Assembly (NCBI GenBank): GCA_021229015.1
Contig: CM037787.1
Coordinates: forward strand, 36,860,720-36,924,719
Direction: 5' to 3'
DNA length: 64,000 nucleotides
DNA from: Solen grandis
Taxonomy: Eukaryota; Mollusca; Bivalvia; Adapedonta; Solenidae
This document shows, piece by piece, positions 10,042 through 21,400 of this stretch. The notes beneath the pieces were generated by a model. The model made no database searches, was not told where the DNA came from, and saw only the letters and a list, made by a program, of their open reading frames with translations. A program made the translations under genes and the position numbers. The number at the start of each line of letters is the position of its first letter. Within the stretch, counting starts at the first letter, position 1.

Positions 10042-10700
10042 AGGCTACCGGCGTGGGACCCCCCAATGATACAAAGTAACAATTCAAAATACATTTTATA
10101 ATAAAATTTCACAAATCAAGAAACAAAATGATATCATAAAATAAGAAAAGGTATGTAACTCTCCGTTCAAAATATATAGGAAAACTGACATGGTCGTATT
10201 CTGAACTTCGTATCTGACCCAATTTTCAGCCGATTTCAAATATACCGGGCTTGTTCAACGCAGAAACAATAGGCCTTTTCGTTGTTTAGTCGATTTTCTA
10301 TCTTAGATAAACTACAAAGACAATACGATTCACGAAACTCAATGGAAACTGTACTCGGACACGATGTGACCGAAGCAATGCGTATCACAGTCAATGCGCT
10401 TTTCAACGGCAACTTCACAGAAATAAAATATTTCTGACAAATACCTATATTAAACAATAAATTATGTATTTATCTAATTCTCACAAGTTATGCTTTTTTC
10501 CAGAAGTCGCTAGTATCGATGCATTCCGTCCTCATTCCACTGTTGCATTTTGTTATGAATGGCGGCTACTATATTGAATTGGTTATCGGCTTTTGTGATA
10601 ATTACAATGTGACATTGGGGAACCAGCAATTATGGTAGTCGTCATTCATAATTTTTGTATTGTTACTTTGTATCATTGGGGGGTCCAACGCCAGTAGCCT
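10042..10700. mobile_element. Fold-back / MITE-like element with 42 bp inverted arms
   Basis: The left arm 10042-10083 (GGCTACCGGCGTGGGACC, then CCCCAATGATACAAAGTAAC) is the reverse complement of 10659-10700 with two mismatches. The interior is about 575 bp. The minus-strand ORF at 10236-10457 has no recognisable domain. No target-site duplication was identified, so the true ends may extend beyond the arms. Alternatively this is an inverted pair of a longer repeat. Confidence 0.6.
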
Positions 10701-10980
10701 GTGTCCCAACCATCTCTTGATATTGTTTTGTTGTGAAATGTAAAATGCTGTCCAAAACTTAACTAGAAGTTTACTTAGCCAGGCAAAACACATGACTTCT
10801 AAACATTTCTGAATTAATTATTCTTTTTCAGACTGCAAGATGACTTTAAAAATGTGATTTATTTGATGAAAAAAAAAATGGAAACACTTTCCTCTTTTAT
10901 GACGTTTATCACCTGATGGAAGTATAGCTGTTTATCTCATATTTTGTCATTTATTTTTAAAATATTTGCTTATTTTTTAG
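10701..10980. other. Spacer with nothing recognised
   Basis: AT-rich, with no coding or repeat signal that I can support. Confidence 0.4.
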
Positions 10981-11855
10981 CTCGACTATTCGAAGAATAT
11001 GAGAGCTATTGTAGTCACCCTGGCGTCGGCGTTGCAGCTTTTGGTTAAAGTTTTGCGTGCAAGTTACTATCAACCTTATATCTCAATAACCATTTATGGT
11101 ATTGACTTGAAAGTTTATAAATATGTTCAGGGGCATCAGACAACCAAGGTAGATAACTCTTGACTGAATTTAATATGAATTATGGCCCCTTTTTAACTTA
11201 GAAATTTTGGTTAAAGTTTTGCATGCAATAGAAAATTTTGTTATAGTTTTGCGTGCAAGCTACTATCTAGTTTGTATCTCAATAACCATTCACGGTATTG
11301 ACTTGAAAGTTAATGAATATGTTAGGAGCATCATACAACCAAGGTAGATAACTCTTGATGGAATATATTACAAATTATGGCCCCTTTTTAACTTAGAAAT
11401 TTTGGTTAAAGTTTTGCATGCAAGATACTCTCATGCTTATATCTCAGTATCAAGCATTCGATTGATTTGAAACATCTTTAATATGTTTAGGGGTATCAGA
11501 CTTTCATGGTAGATAACTCTTAATAGAATATGTTACAAATTATTGCCCCTTTTTAACTTAGAAATTTTGGTTAAAGTTTTGCATGCAAGGTACTTTCATG
11601 CTAATATCTCAGTATCCAGGCATGGGATTGATTTGAAACATCTTTAATACGTTTAGGGGTATCATACTTTCATGGTAGATATATTTTGATGAAATATATT
11701 ACAATTTATGGCCCCTTTTTTAACTTAGAAATTTTGGTTAAAGTTTTGCATGCAAGGTATTTTCATGCTAATATCTCAGTATCCAGGCATGGGATTGATT
11801 TGAAACATCTTTAGTACGTTTAGGGGTATCATACTTTCATGGTAGATAACTTTTG
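10981..11855 (+). repeat. Tandem array of a ~168 bp unit (about five copies)
   Basis: The landmark TTTTGGTTAAAGTTTTGC recurs near 11038, 11205, 11398, 11566 and 11734, each followed by TATCTCA..., then GGTAGATAACT and TTATGGCCCCTTTTTAACTT. One unit is lengthened by a ~27 bp partial duplication near 11226-11256. The array begins with AGCTCGACTATTCGAAGAAT and CACCCTGGCGTCGGCGTT, which I remember as a widespread bivalve repeat. It stops abruptly at the gypsy RNase H fragment. Confidence 0.85.
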
Positions 11856-13155
11856 ACTTTGACATTGTTTACAAACCTGGAAAGTTGAATTCAGATTGTG
11901 ATGGGTTAAGTCGAATGCCTCGATTGTTTTCAGATGCATTAAGGCTATTTGTCATGGTGTTATGGACACTCATTCCGCCGTCGAAATCCATGTTTGCACT
12001 TCTGCACCTCAGATTGACTCTGTTCGACTTTCTGAACAAGCTGCTGTAAGTCCTGTAGATTGGGTTCGTGAACAGGCCAGTGATCCAAGCCTGGCCAAGG
12101 TTATTGAACTCCTTAGGAGTCGTTTTCGTCCTAAGGGGGGAAGGAATGTACCAAAAGATTTAAAGCTTCTGTTCCGCGATTTTGATCGCCTTTTCCTTCG
12201 CGATGGCATACGTTATCGCTCTTCAACCCTTGATGGAGAAAATGTGGATCAATTAGTCTTGCCACCGTCTCATCGGTATGTTGCTTTTAAGGGTGTGCAT
12301 TCTGACGTTGGTCATCCTGGTAAAGACAAATTAGTTTGGTTAGCGAGGCAACGTTTTTATTGACCAGGTATGGAGTCAGATATTGAAAGGATGGTATCTC
12401 ATTGCAAGATGTGTATCTGTTGTAAATCTCTTGATGTTCCTGCTGCTAATTTGAATCCTATTCAGACTAATCGTCCAATGCAAATGGTGTGCATGGACTT
12501 TCTCAAACTTGATCGTTCCAATGGAGGCTATGAAGATGTTTTAGTAATTACAGTTCATTTTACTCGCTATTCAAAAGCTATTCCATGCAAGAATCAGAAA
12601 GCTAACACTACTGCAATGGCCCTCTTTGAAAATTTTATTGTTCATTATTCATTTCCTGAACAGTTCCATTCGGATCAGGGTCGAAACTTTGAAAGTCAGG
12701 TTATCAAAGAACTTTGTAAGTTGACCAATGTGCATAAGACACGCACAACACCTTTCCATCCCATGGGAAACCCTTCAGCTGAGAGGTTCAATCGCACCCT
12801 TCTGCGCATGCTCGGAACTCTCAACGAAGAACGAAAAGCCAACTGGAAGAAATACATCCCTGCTCTGGTTCATGCAACCCAAATAGCTCCACTGTTTTTT
12901 GCCACACTATTTAATGTTCGGTTGGCACCCTCGTCTCTCTATCGATGCGTAACAGTTCACACTCTTCTCATTTCTCACCATCGTCTCTTGTCTTTACTAA
13001 CTATTACCCCGAGTGCTACCAGTAGTCCGCCAGTACCAGCGACTTCCGCTCCTACGCCTCCTGTCCCTAGACCCAGGCGTCAGCGTCGTCCACCAGATAG
13101 GTATGGTGATTGGGCATGTTCACAGGACACTAGACCACGTATTTATTATGTATAA
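11853..13155 (+). pseudogene. Ty3/gypsy retrotransposon remnant: RNase H tail plus integrase, broken
   Basis: The first ~70 bp read as the C-terminal end of gypsy RNase H (YKPGKLNSDCDGLSRMP). A frameshift near 11945 leads into the integrase frame starting around 11962. That part has the zinc-binding H-H-C-C region: HSDVGHPG near 12298, then CKMCICC near 12405. A TGA at 12361-12363 replaces the conserved Trp codon between the two zinc halves. The next frame (12370-13155, 261 codons) carries the catalytic triad with canonical spacing: Asp43 (12496), Asp102 (12673) and Glu138 (12781), i.e. 58 and 35 intervening residues. After about residue 170 the family pattern is lost, consistent with a deletion or frameshift, but the Pro/Arg-rich end RRQRRPPDRYGDW is typical of gypsy pol. 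Gag, protease, RT and most of RNase H are absent. Integrase would insert the cDNA; this copy cannot. Confidence 0.9.
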
Positions 13156-13430
13156 ATGACAGTATTTGTAATAAATTGTAGTAGGCTTAGATGTATTGTT
13201 TGAAATACATAGCATATATGTTATTTCAGACTCCTGTGACAGTTGTATTTAACTGGTTGTTTTATTTTATTTTTGATAAACATGTATGATAAACGTTTTA
13301 TTATGTATGGTTTGTTTTCCAGACCTCCTTTACAAAAGATAAATATGAATGTAAAATCATTTTTATCATTGTTTTGCAGGGTGATCATATCTTAATTTAT
13401 GATTGGAATGTCAGGAGACATTTAAGCTCT

Positions 13431-13439
13431 GCGGGGGAG
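13431..13439 (+). other. Polypurine tract of the gypsy element
   Basis: GCGGGGGAG lies 276 bp past the pol stop and just before a TGTAG start. This is the expected priming site for plus-strand synthesis and the expected position for the start of the 3' LTR. Confidence 0.65.
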
Positions 13440-13441
13440 TT

Positions 13442-13780
13442 TGTAGAGAATGCCAAATTCACGTATTAGTGTTTGTGTATCTGTTTTGTTAGTCCATGTC
13501 ATGTCACTACGTTATATAATATAGTTCATACTGAGTGGTGTTCCACGATCGTCCTTTGTCCTCGTGTCAAGAACCTGTCAAAATTGTTTGATAGGCATGA
13601 ATGATTGAATGAGAGCGATTGGTCAGTTTGTTTTACCCCCGCGCATTTTGCCGCACCCTGAAAGTAATATTTCTTCATATCACTCTAGCACTTGAGTCTG
13701 TGTAGATCAGAACGAATTTACATGACTTTAGCTTGCTCTTATCATTGTTTTGTTTTGTTTGTTTGTTTGTATTTGTTTTT
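13442..13780 (+). mobile_element. Probable 3' LTR of the gypsy element (right end uncertain)
   Basis: It begins TGTAGAGAATGCC right after the polypurine tract. TTATATAATATAG near 13512-13524 could be its TATA box. GTTTGTTTGTTTG and poly-T follow at ~13750-13790. No second LTR is in the window to fix the right boundary, so the end given is a guess. Confidence 0.5.
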
Positions 13781-13789
13781 TTTTTTTTT

Positions 13790-14439
13790 GTTGTTTACTA
13801 GTTTTAATATTGTTAAATATTAATCAATCATTTTCAAATTATACTATGTAAATAATTAAGATCTTCACCAATCTGTAATTAACTAAAGTTGATTATCTTT
13901 GTAGTATAACTATCAAAGTTATATGAATATGTAACATTAATTGATTGTTGTTATCTCTTTATAGGTTTTCTTTCTATGTCAACAATATTCATCCGTCGAA
14001 TATTTAAATATATCGGATACCCAGATGTGTGTTCTGTCATTATTCATTGACATGAACTCATACTACATAAGTGAATGTTGGAATTCAAAAGACCCTCTAA
14101 CGGTACCTAGGTTTTTAAAATCGGACATTTTATTAGGAAGTTACATGAAAATAAGAAAAACCGTTTTTACTTGTGCTTCTGCAGTTGATCCCACATATTA
14201 TTCTAAATTTTATTTCTGTTACATTTAAGGTATAATGTGATGCAATAACGTATTGTAAGTCAACTTATTGTAAGTCTCTGTGACCCATTTATTTCAGCAA
14301 TAATATTTGATTAAAATATAAAAAAGAAATGTATTCCAAGAAAGGAACCTTGTATACCTCATTAGCATGTAAAGATGAATAGTGATACTTAATTCCCTTG
14401 TAGAACACCAAGTTTGAGTATTATTATAGTCATCTTAAA
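13790..14439. other. AT-rich region with no supported gene
   Basis: The 67-codon ORF at 14025-14228 has no recognisable domain and no start context that stands out. No repeat family was identified. Confidence 0.4.
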
Positions 14440-14725
14440 GATGGTCATCGAAAAGCTAGCAGTATGAAATTAAAACTGAAAACAAAGCCACATATTCCCT
14501 TTTGAATGCATTGACTTTAAATTTCAAATGAAGTCATATGACGTCACAGATTCCTTCTGCTATTTATATAAGTTTGCACTCTAAAGCTGTCAATTCGGGA
14601 CGGATTTTCTCCATTTTTTTTTTAAGATGGTGTATGCCAGAATAGTAAATGAGTATGATCAGGTTTTACATGGTTTGCAGTGCAGAAAGCCCTTTTTCAG
14701 GCCAAAAGAAGTCAATTTAAATAGT
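14440..14725 (+). repeat. Solo unit of the CRE repeat family
   Basis: A sequence like the head of array 2 (CAGTATGAAATTAAAAC..., CCTTTTGAATGCATTGACTT) leads to ATGACGTCACAG at 14538-14549 and CAATTCGGGACGGATTTTCT. It closes with GCAGAAAGCCCTTTTTCAGG at 14684. One intact CRE (14539-14546) is present; its partner 10 bp upstream has decayed to GAAGTCAT. Confidence 0.7.
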
Positions 14726-14771
14726 TAATTTTGAGTTTGCACTAATCCTGTGACAAAGCGCAGTTCGGGAT

Positions 14772-15024
14772 TGGGGTCGCCGTGGCCGAGCGGTTACAGT
14801 CGTGGACTACAAATCTCTCAGCCCCTCACCGCTGTGGGTTCGAAACCCGGTAGGGTCTCGGATTTTTCATGTGAGGAAGCCTTCCAGCTGGCTTGCGGTA
14901 GGTCGTTGGTTCTACCAGGGTACCTCTGTGTACTCGGGGTCTTCCTCCACCTGTAGTTAGCTGGGCGTTCCTATATGATTGAAATACTATAGCAGCGACG
15001 GTAAACCCCAATACAACAACAACA
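14772..15024 (+). mobile_element. SINE family B, complete, with target-site duplication
   Basis: The tRNA-like head has A box TGGCCGAGCGG and B box GGTTCGAAACC. The body contains TTTTTCATGTGAGGAAGCCT and CTTCCTCCACCTGTAGTTA, and the tail ends CGACGGTAAACCCCAATACA plus CAA repeats. The flanks carry a perfect 12 bp duplication, GCAGTTCGGGAT, at 14760-14771 and 15025-15036, which proves insertion by target-primed retroposition. The internal pol III promoter appears intact. Confidence 0.95.
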
Positions 15025-15036
15025 GCAGTTCGGGAT

Positions 15037-16370
15037 ATTATAACCTAATTCCTTTGTTTTTGTTGTTTCTTTTTCGAAGGGTTTTCACTTGTTGGGGACT
15101 CCTGTATTGCTTCCAAAACTGACAAAGCCTTGTTCATTTGAATTGTTGCCAAAAGTATAAGTAAAATGGTAAAAGGTACTTCACGCAGTTTCATTGAATA
15201 ATCTAACATTAGATACTTCATGATGTTTTTTGTAAAGAATCTCAAGTGTCAAGCTTGTTTAATCGGTCTCCAGACGGCTGATGTGGGATCCCAGATGGTT
15301 CACGTGTGGAATATTAAGATGGAATCAATATGAACGAATTGGATTGTACGTTATTAGTTGTATTCTATATCAATCTCGAGATTGAGATTACATATGCCTT
15401 GCAATCGTTTGTTGACAGGATTTGATTAATGATCATCGAAATTAAATCGTAATGGAGTCATTGCGTTTTTAAATTAACCGAACAAGAACAATACAATTCT
15501 GTGAGACGAAAATAAAATACGTAAATACAAAAACAGACATTACCTATATTTTCCTGCCATTCAATCAATGTTTGTGTGGTGACAAATGTAAATAATAGAC
15601 AAAAAAGAACAAGAAGCAATCGGATCTTAAACCGACAATTTACATTGTTTCCCGAACGCAGTATTTAGGAGAATATCGTCTCTTGTATACTTTCCTTACA
15701 AGTAGTGGCAACGGTTTTAAAGACAATATATCATGACAAGACTTGTCTGTAAACAGATGTTGCATTTTACGTGGGTTTGTATATGTAAACGGACTGTAAC
15801 AGAGACGTAACATGTATTAAAATGAATTTGTATGTACAACCATAACTTTAGGTCATACACTTTTTTTAAAGCTAATGGAATAACATACACGTACATTGAT
15901 TTATATGGTGTGTTATTGGTGTCACCCCGTTTTCGTAATTCTCATAATACCCCTGTATCAAAGTATGATTAACCTAGTTTTTCACGTACATATGAATCTT
16001 TCTAAAACTCACATTCTTAACAGAGAATAGTTTAAGACCAGTATTTTTTCTCTCTCCTTATTGTTATCAATTCGTCTCTGTAGGACAAAGCCGTGACGGA
16101 ACCTGCATGTCGGTGAATGAGTCTATCAGACGATCCGACTGCTATGACTTTAAATAGTACTGATGGTGTTACTGCATTGCATAATCTAGCGACAATGTTG
16201 TTTGTTTTGTGTAAGAAAGAAAAAAAGTAAAAAAAATTATAAATAATTTAAATTTAGGAAGAGTTTAAAGTAGTCAGAATAAAAGTAGAACAGGTACAGG
16301 AAAGTGAAGAAAAGATATACAGAGTATTGATTTAGAAAGGCAATGTAAAAGAGCATCCGATTTCAAATAT
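15037..16370. other. AT-rich region with no supported gene
   Basis: The 66-codon minus-strand ORF at 15045-15245 partly overlaps low-complexity sequence and has no known family. No repeats stand out until the microsatellites at 16383. Confidence 0.45.
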
Positions 16371-16382
16371 GTTTCAGTTTTA

Positions 16383-16440
16383 CTACTACTACTAATAATA
16401 ATAATAAAAAAAAACAAAAACAAAAACAAACAAACAAATA
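16383..16440 (+). repeat. Compound microsatellite (ACT)n(AAT)n(A/C)n
   Basis: TACTACTACTAATAATAATA is followed by an AAACAAAACAAACAAA-type run. It lies beyond the LINE 3' end and may mark the A-rich tail region of that minus-strand element. Confidence 0.6.
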
Positions 16441-16689
16441 AATAGTAAAATAAAATACTGAAAAAGAAGTGGTAGGGGTGGTTTTTTCTTTTACTTTTTA
16501 TGTTATTTTTTTTTAAATGTTCATATTGACTATTAGAGAAAATATCTCCACTTATTATTGAAAGATATTAGTTTATTTTGTGTTAAAGATATAATATAAA
16601 ATTATGTTGTTCAACTGTCAATCTGAATTTTAAAATTTGTTTAAAAAATAAATTTTTTATGATGTCATTATTTCTGTATTGCATTTAAT

Positions 16690-19600
16690 GCCTTGAAATA
16701 TTTTAATTAAAATTTTTTCTAAATATTTTGTTTATAAGAAAATACTTATTTCATTCCATAATTGCTGTGTATGTGTGCACTCCCAAAAAAGGTGTTCTAT
16801 TGTTTCTATTACAAAAGTCACATAGACTGCTGTTTTTTTTTTAATTTTTGTTAAATATTTGTTGGTTTCTATTCTTCGCATTAAAATTTTTTACTTGAAA
16901 TCTCGTAGATAAGTGTCTTTTGTTATTTTAAAATGTTGCATATATACACATGGCCAGTCTATGGCTTCATCATTTAAAATATTGTACCACTTATCTGCTG
17001 ATTTTTTGTAATTTGCATTGATATTTTCGAGTTGTATATTACATAAAGTTTTTGAATTTTCTATTGTGTTCTTTAGTGTTTTATTCCCTTTATTTCTCAA
17101 AATATATTCTTTGATATCTTTAGTATCTAACATTGTTTTAGGTACATTTTTAATCAATGAATGGAATTTTAAGTAGTCATTTTTGTCTATGTTAAAAATA
17201 TTTTGAAATTGTTCAAAGGAGTAAATATAAGTTCTAAGATCTATTAATTGATCGACAAACAATATTCCTTTGCCAAACCAATTTTTGTAGAAAATCGTTC
17301 TGTTATTTACTCTTATGTTTGAGTTATTCCATATTATATTTCTTCTATTTTCATCCTTTTCATAACACTGTTTCACATGATTCCATGACTCGAGAATATC
17401 TCTTAAGAAAGTATTTCCATTACAAATTCTATTTATGTCATTGTTATTTAAGTTACATTCAAATATTAATTTGCCACCATGTTTGTTGAGTACGCTTTCA
17501 TAAAATAATTTCCATTGTCCTTTATTTTCTTCATTTAATATTCTCTTTACCCAACTTTGTTAATTTTAATCCACCATTTTTGTATTGCAAATAAAGTACA
17601 TCTCTTTTAATTTTATCCGGTTTGTTTTGCCATATAAAATTGAAGATCATTTTATTTATTTCTTGAATAGTTTTACTTGGAGGATTAGGCAAAACAGTAA
17701 AAGGGTATATGAGTTTTGGAAGTGCAAAAGTTTTGATTACATTAATTTTACCTAGTAATGTGAGTTTTCTATGCTGCCATTGCTTTAAACAATTATGAAA
17801 TTCCTCGATTTTTTGTTCTGTATTGTACATGACATTTGAATGATTTTCATTAAAAAAAGGTCATACCTAATATTTTTGCAGAAATAGATGTTAAATTGAA
17901 TTTTTTATTTTTACAGTAGTTCAGATTTTGATTTTTAATGATCCAGATTGTAATATGGTACACTTTGAATTGTTAAGTTTTAGACCTGATAAATATCCAA
18001 AAAAAAATTATAACATGATCTAATCTATTTAATGATTTTTCTGAACCATCATTAAAAATGTAGCATCATCAGCAAATAGTGTCTGTTTTATTTCAGTTTC
18101 ATTTATTTTAATTCCAATAATTTCATTATCCTTCTGTATGTAGTTTGATAGTATCTCAATACAAATTATAAATAATGTCGATGAGAGGGGGCATTCTTGT
18201 CGGACGCCTCTTTTAACAGGGAAGCTTTCACTTAAATGGCCATTATTTATTATAATACTATTTATATTATTATAAAATACCCTAATCCATTTTATTAAGG
18301 AATCACCAAAGTTAAAGTATTTCAGACATTTAAACATGAAATCGTGATTAATTGTATCAAAAGCTTTTTCAAAGTCTGAAAAGAAAAATAAACCTGGTCT
18401 ATTTCCCCTATTTAAATAATCTAATATTTCAAATATCAAACGAACATTTTCCCCAATATATCGATTCTTCATAAAGCCTGTTTGTGAGTATGATATGATT
18501 TTTTCAAGGACTTTTTTCATTCTATTTGCGATTGCTTTAGTTGCTATTTTGTAATATATATTTGATAAACTTAGTAGTCTCCAATTTGATAGGTCAGTCA
18601 AGTCTTTATTTTGTTTTGGAATAAGTGTGATTATACTGTGTCGTTGTATTTCAATAAGTTGTCCTTTATTATATGAAAAGTTTAATGATTTAGATAAATA
18701 TTTACTTATATCCTTCCAGAAAGTTTTATAAAATTCTACTGTTATTCCATCTGATCCAGGGCTTTTGTTATTTCCCATCTCTTGCAAGGCTTGTAAACAT
18801 TCATATTAAGTTAGCAGTCCGTCACATAGTTATTGTTTTTCTATTTTAAGTTTATTTATATTTTCATTAAAAAAAAAAATCTTTATTACTGTTGTATGTT
18901 TTTCTTTCGTTATATAAGTTTTCAAAGAAGTGTTTTTCTTCATTTAGCATTTTCTTTGGGTCAGTTTCTATTTTGTTTTTATTAAATTGCACCATTTACT
19001 TTCCTATCATATATTTCATTTAATTGTTCTTTTTTACTGTTCAATTTTTCTATTGTGTTTCTGTTATTTGTTGAGTGTGTGTTAGGTAATTCTTGTTCTA
19101 GTGTTTCTATTTTTCTTACTAATTCTTCTTCAATTATTGTTTGTTCTTTTTTGTATTTAGAGGCATATTTTATTGTTTCATTTCTAATTGTACCTTTTAT
19201 GATTTCCCATAAAGTATCTGGATTTGCATTTACATTGAGTTCTGCTATTTCCTTATTTGTTTTCGTATTATATTTTGATATTCCGTTAAACATAATAAAT
19301 TATTATTCATTTTAAAATATCCTTTCCCACGTTCTTGATACTGAAAATTTATATTCATTATTACAACAGAATGATCAGTTCTATATCCAGGATTTATAGT
19401 ACATTCTTTCACAATATTGCAAATGGTTTCTGAAATTAAACAAGAGGGCCAAGATGGCCCTAAAGACGCTCACCTGAGGACATTTGTGCTGACCAAGTTT
19501 GAGGAAGATTGGATCAAAATTGTGGCCTCTAGTGTGTAAACAAGATTGTTCTAAGATTTGACCTACTGACCTACTTTTTGATCCAACCTGACCCATTTTC

Positions 19601-20497
19601 GAAGGGTTCAAGATATTATCAAGACAAACATTCTGACCAAGTTTGAGGAAGATTGGATCAAAATTGTGGCCTCTATTGTGTTAACAAGATTTTTCTAAGA
19701 TTTGACCTACTGACCTACTTTTTGATCCAACCTGACCCATTTTCGAAAGGGTTCAAGATATTATCAAGACAAACGACCAAGTTTGAGGAAGATTGGATCA
19801 AAATTGTGGCCTCTAGTGTGTAAACATCAAAATTGTTGACGGACGACGGACAATCAAGTATCCCAATAGCTCACCCTGAGCTATGCTCAGGTGAGCTAAA
19901 AATAATCCAATCTTGATCCTATATTGTTTTTCCACTAGATCTCCATGTAATTGTTTTTTATCTGGATGTTTGTCTCTCCATACATCATTTAATTCACAAA
20001 TTATCATCATATTCTTCAATATTTTTCTACATTTCTGTGATCTACTGTACTATTTATCTTATCTACCTTAAAAAGTCACCTCCTATTATAAAGTTTTTTC
20101 ATTATTATCATCAATGTATTTATATAGTTTTTCAAATACTTTGGTGTCATCCTTATTTGGTCCATATATATAGTTATTAATATGACATTTCTATTGTTTA
20201 TTTCCACTGCTAATGCTAATAGACGCCCTGGAATAAGTTCGACCTGTTCTGTGATTTTACAATTAAAAACTGTTTATTAATCAGAATTGCGACTCCTTCA
20301 GCATTTGGTTTAATTCCACTGAAATAGATTTACCATTCCATTCTCTGGACCATTTTCCTATAGTTTCATTTGTTTGAATGTGTTTCTTGCAGAAAGCAGA
20401 TTGATAATTGTTTACTTTGTAACCACTCAAGCATTTGACCTCTTTTCTTATTATTGCCTAAACCTCTAACATTCAATGAGCCTATACTCACTTCCAT
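16690..20497 (-). pseudogene. L1/Tx1-like LINE ORF2 (endonuclease - reverse transcriptase), frame-broken and interrupted
   Basis: On the minus strand ORF2 appears to start at the ATG ending at 20497. An APE-type endonuclease follows: SLNVRGLGNNKKRGQ, then a CFLQETH motif (~20380-20482), LITIYGPNKDD and IIGGDF (~20080-20180), and LNDVWRDKHPDKK. It resumes after an insertion with GYRTDHSVV and a GKGYFKMNNNLL block (~19300-19440). A linker ORF (18982-19293) comes next, then the RT core (18029-18787) with NKSPGSDGI, LIPKQNKDL, SDFEKAFD and FADD. The C-terminal parts at 17531-17830 (LLGKINVIKTFALPKLIYP, FIWQNKPDKIKR) and 16891-17376 end with an ETIEHLFWEC zinc-knuckle-like block near 16760-16800. 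The domain order and motifs fit the L1/Tx1 group. Several frameshifts make it a dead copy. No ORF1 was recognised. Confidence 0.92.
19441..19896 (+). mobile_element. 456 bp non-autonomous element inserted in the LINE endonuclease, TSD TAAA
   Basis: It opens CAAGAGGGCCAAGATGGCCC, where AGGGCCA and TGGCCCT pair around AGA. It ends with CTATGCTCAGGTGAGC. GCTCACCTGAG (19468-19478) is inverted at 19886-19896. The middle holds ~2.5 copies of a ~135-147 bp unit beginning GACCAAGTTTGAGGAAGATT (19490, 19635, 19768). TAAA flanks both sides (19437-19440, 19897-19900). Removing the element with one TAAA makes the LINE endonuclease reading frame continuous across the site, which fixes the boundaries. I recall the family as abundant in bivalve genomes; its transposase is not known to me. 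Confidence 0.9.
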
Positions 20498-20849
20498 TTA
20501 TATTTTTTGAAATGATACATTTATATTAATGAAAAAAACACTATATTCTATTTTTGTTCAGTATAAATTTTCCAAAATGCTGCATAATGTTTGAAAAAGG
20601 CATAAATTATAAATTTAACATATTATCCTATAATTTACTACACCTCATAAATTATATGTTTATAATACATATGTCGGTATATCATATGAACCATCTGACG
20701 CACTCAGAATATTCATACAATGTGTTATTTTTGTATTTGCTAGTGCAACATATAAACCTTCTTTTTGTTCTTTGTAATTTAAACCTTTTTTTTTTTTTGA
20801 GCTATATTGTATGTTTTGATATATAATCAGTATATAGTAACTTTATTAC
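20498..20849. other. AT-rich stretch upstream of the LINE ORF2
   Basis: It lies between ORF2 and the 60 bp array, where an ORF1 or 5' UTR would be expected on the minus strand. No ORF1 motif is seen. CATATGAACCATCTGACGCA near 20683 resembles part of the 60 bp unit. Confidence 0.4.
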
Positions 20850-21400
20850 AAAGATTACATTATCTCTATGTAGCATATTAATCTTCATACATGATCATAA
20901 GTTGCTTACAAGTGTTACATTATCTCTGTGTAACATTTGAACCATCATACATAATAATAAATTTCTTAAAAGTGTTACTCTGTGTAACATTTGAACATCA
21001 TACATAATCATAAATTTCTTACAAGTGTTACATTATCTCTGTGTAACATTTGAACCATCATACATAATCATAAATTTCTTACAAGTGTTACATTATCTCT
21101 GTGTAACATTTGAACCATCATTCATAATCATAAATTTCTTTCAAGTGTTACATTATCTCTGTGTAACATTTGAACCAAGTGTTACATTATCTCTGTGTAA
21201 CATTTGCACCAAGTATTACATTATCTCTGTGTAACATTTTGAACCATCTTACATAATCATAAATTTCTTACAAGTGTTACATTTTCTCAGTGTAACATTT
21301 GAACCATCATACATAACCATACATTTCTTACAAGTGTTACATTACCTCTGTGTAACATTTGAACCATCTGGCATGATCATAAATTTCTTTCATTAATGAC
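20850..21400. repeat. 60 bp tandem array (about nine units)
   Basis: The unit is roughly AAGTGTTACATTATCTCTGT, GTAACATTTGAACCATCATA, CATAATCATAAATTTCTTAC. TGTTACA and TGTAACA form an inverted pair ~10 bp apart in every unit. Copies near 21175-21240 are shortened. The plus-strand ORF in this stretch is a repeat translation. It lies upstream (in minus sense) of the LINE ORF2. Confidence 0.9.

Noticed and set aside
20850..21400. CRISPR-like array (60 bp period)
   Set aside because: The whole 60 bp unit repeats with no unique spacers, in animal DNA; it is a minisatellite.
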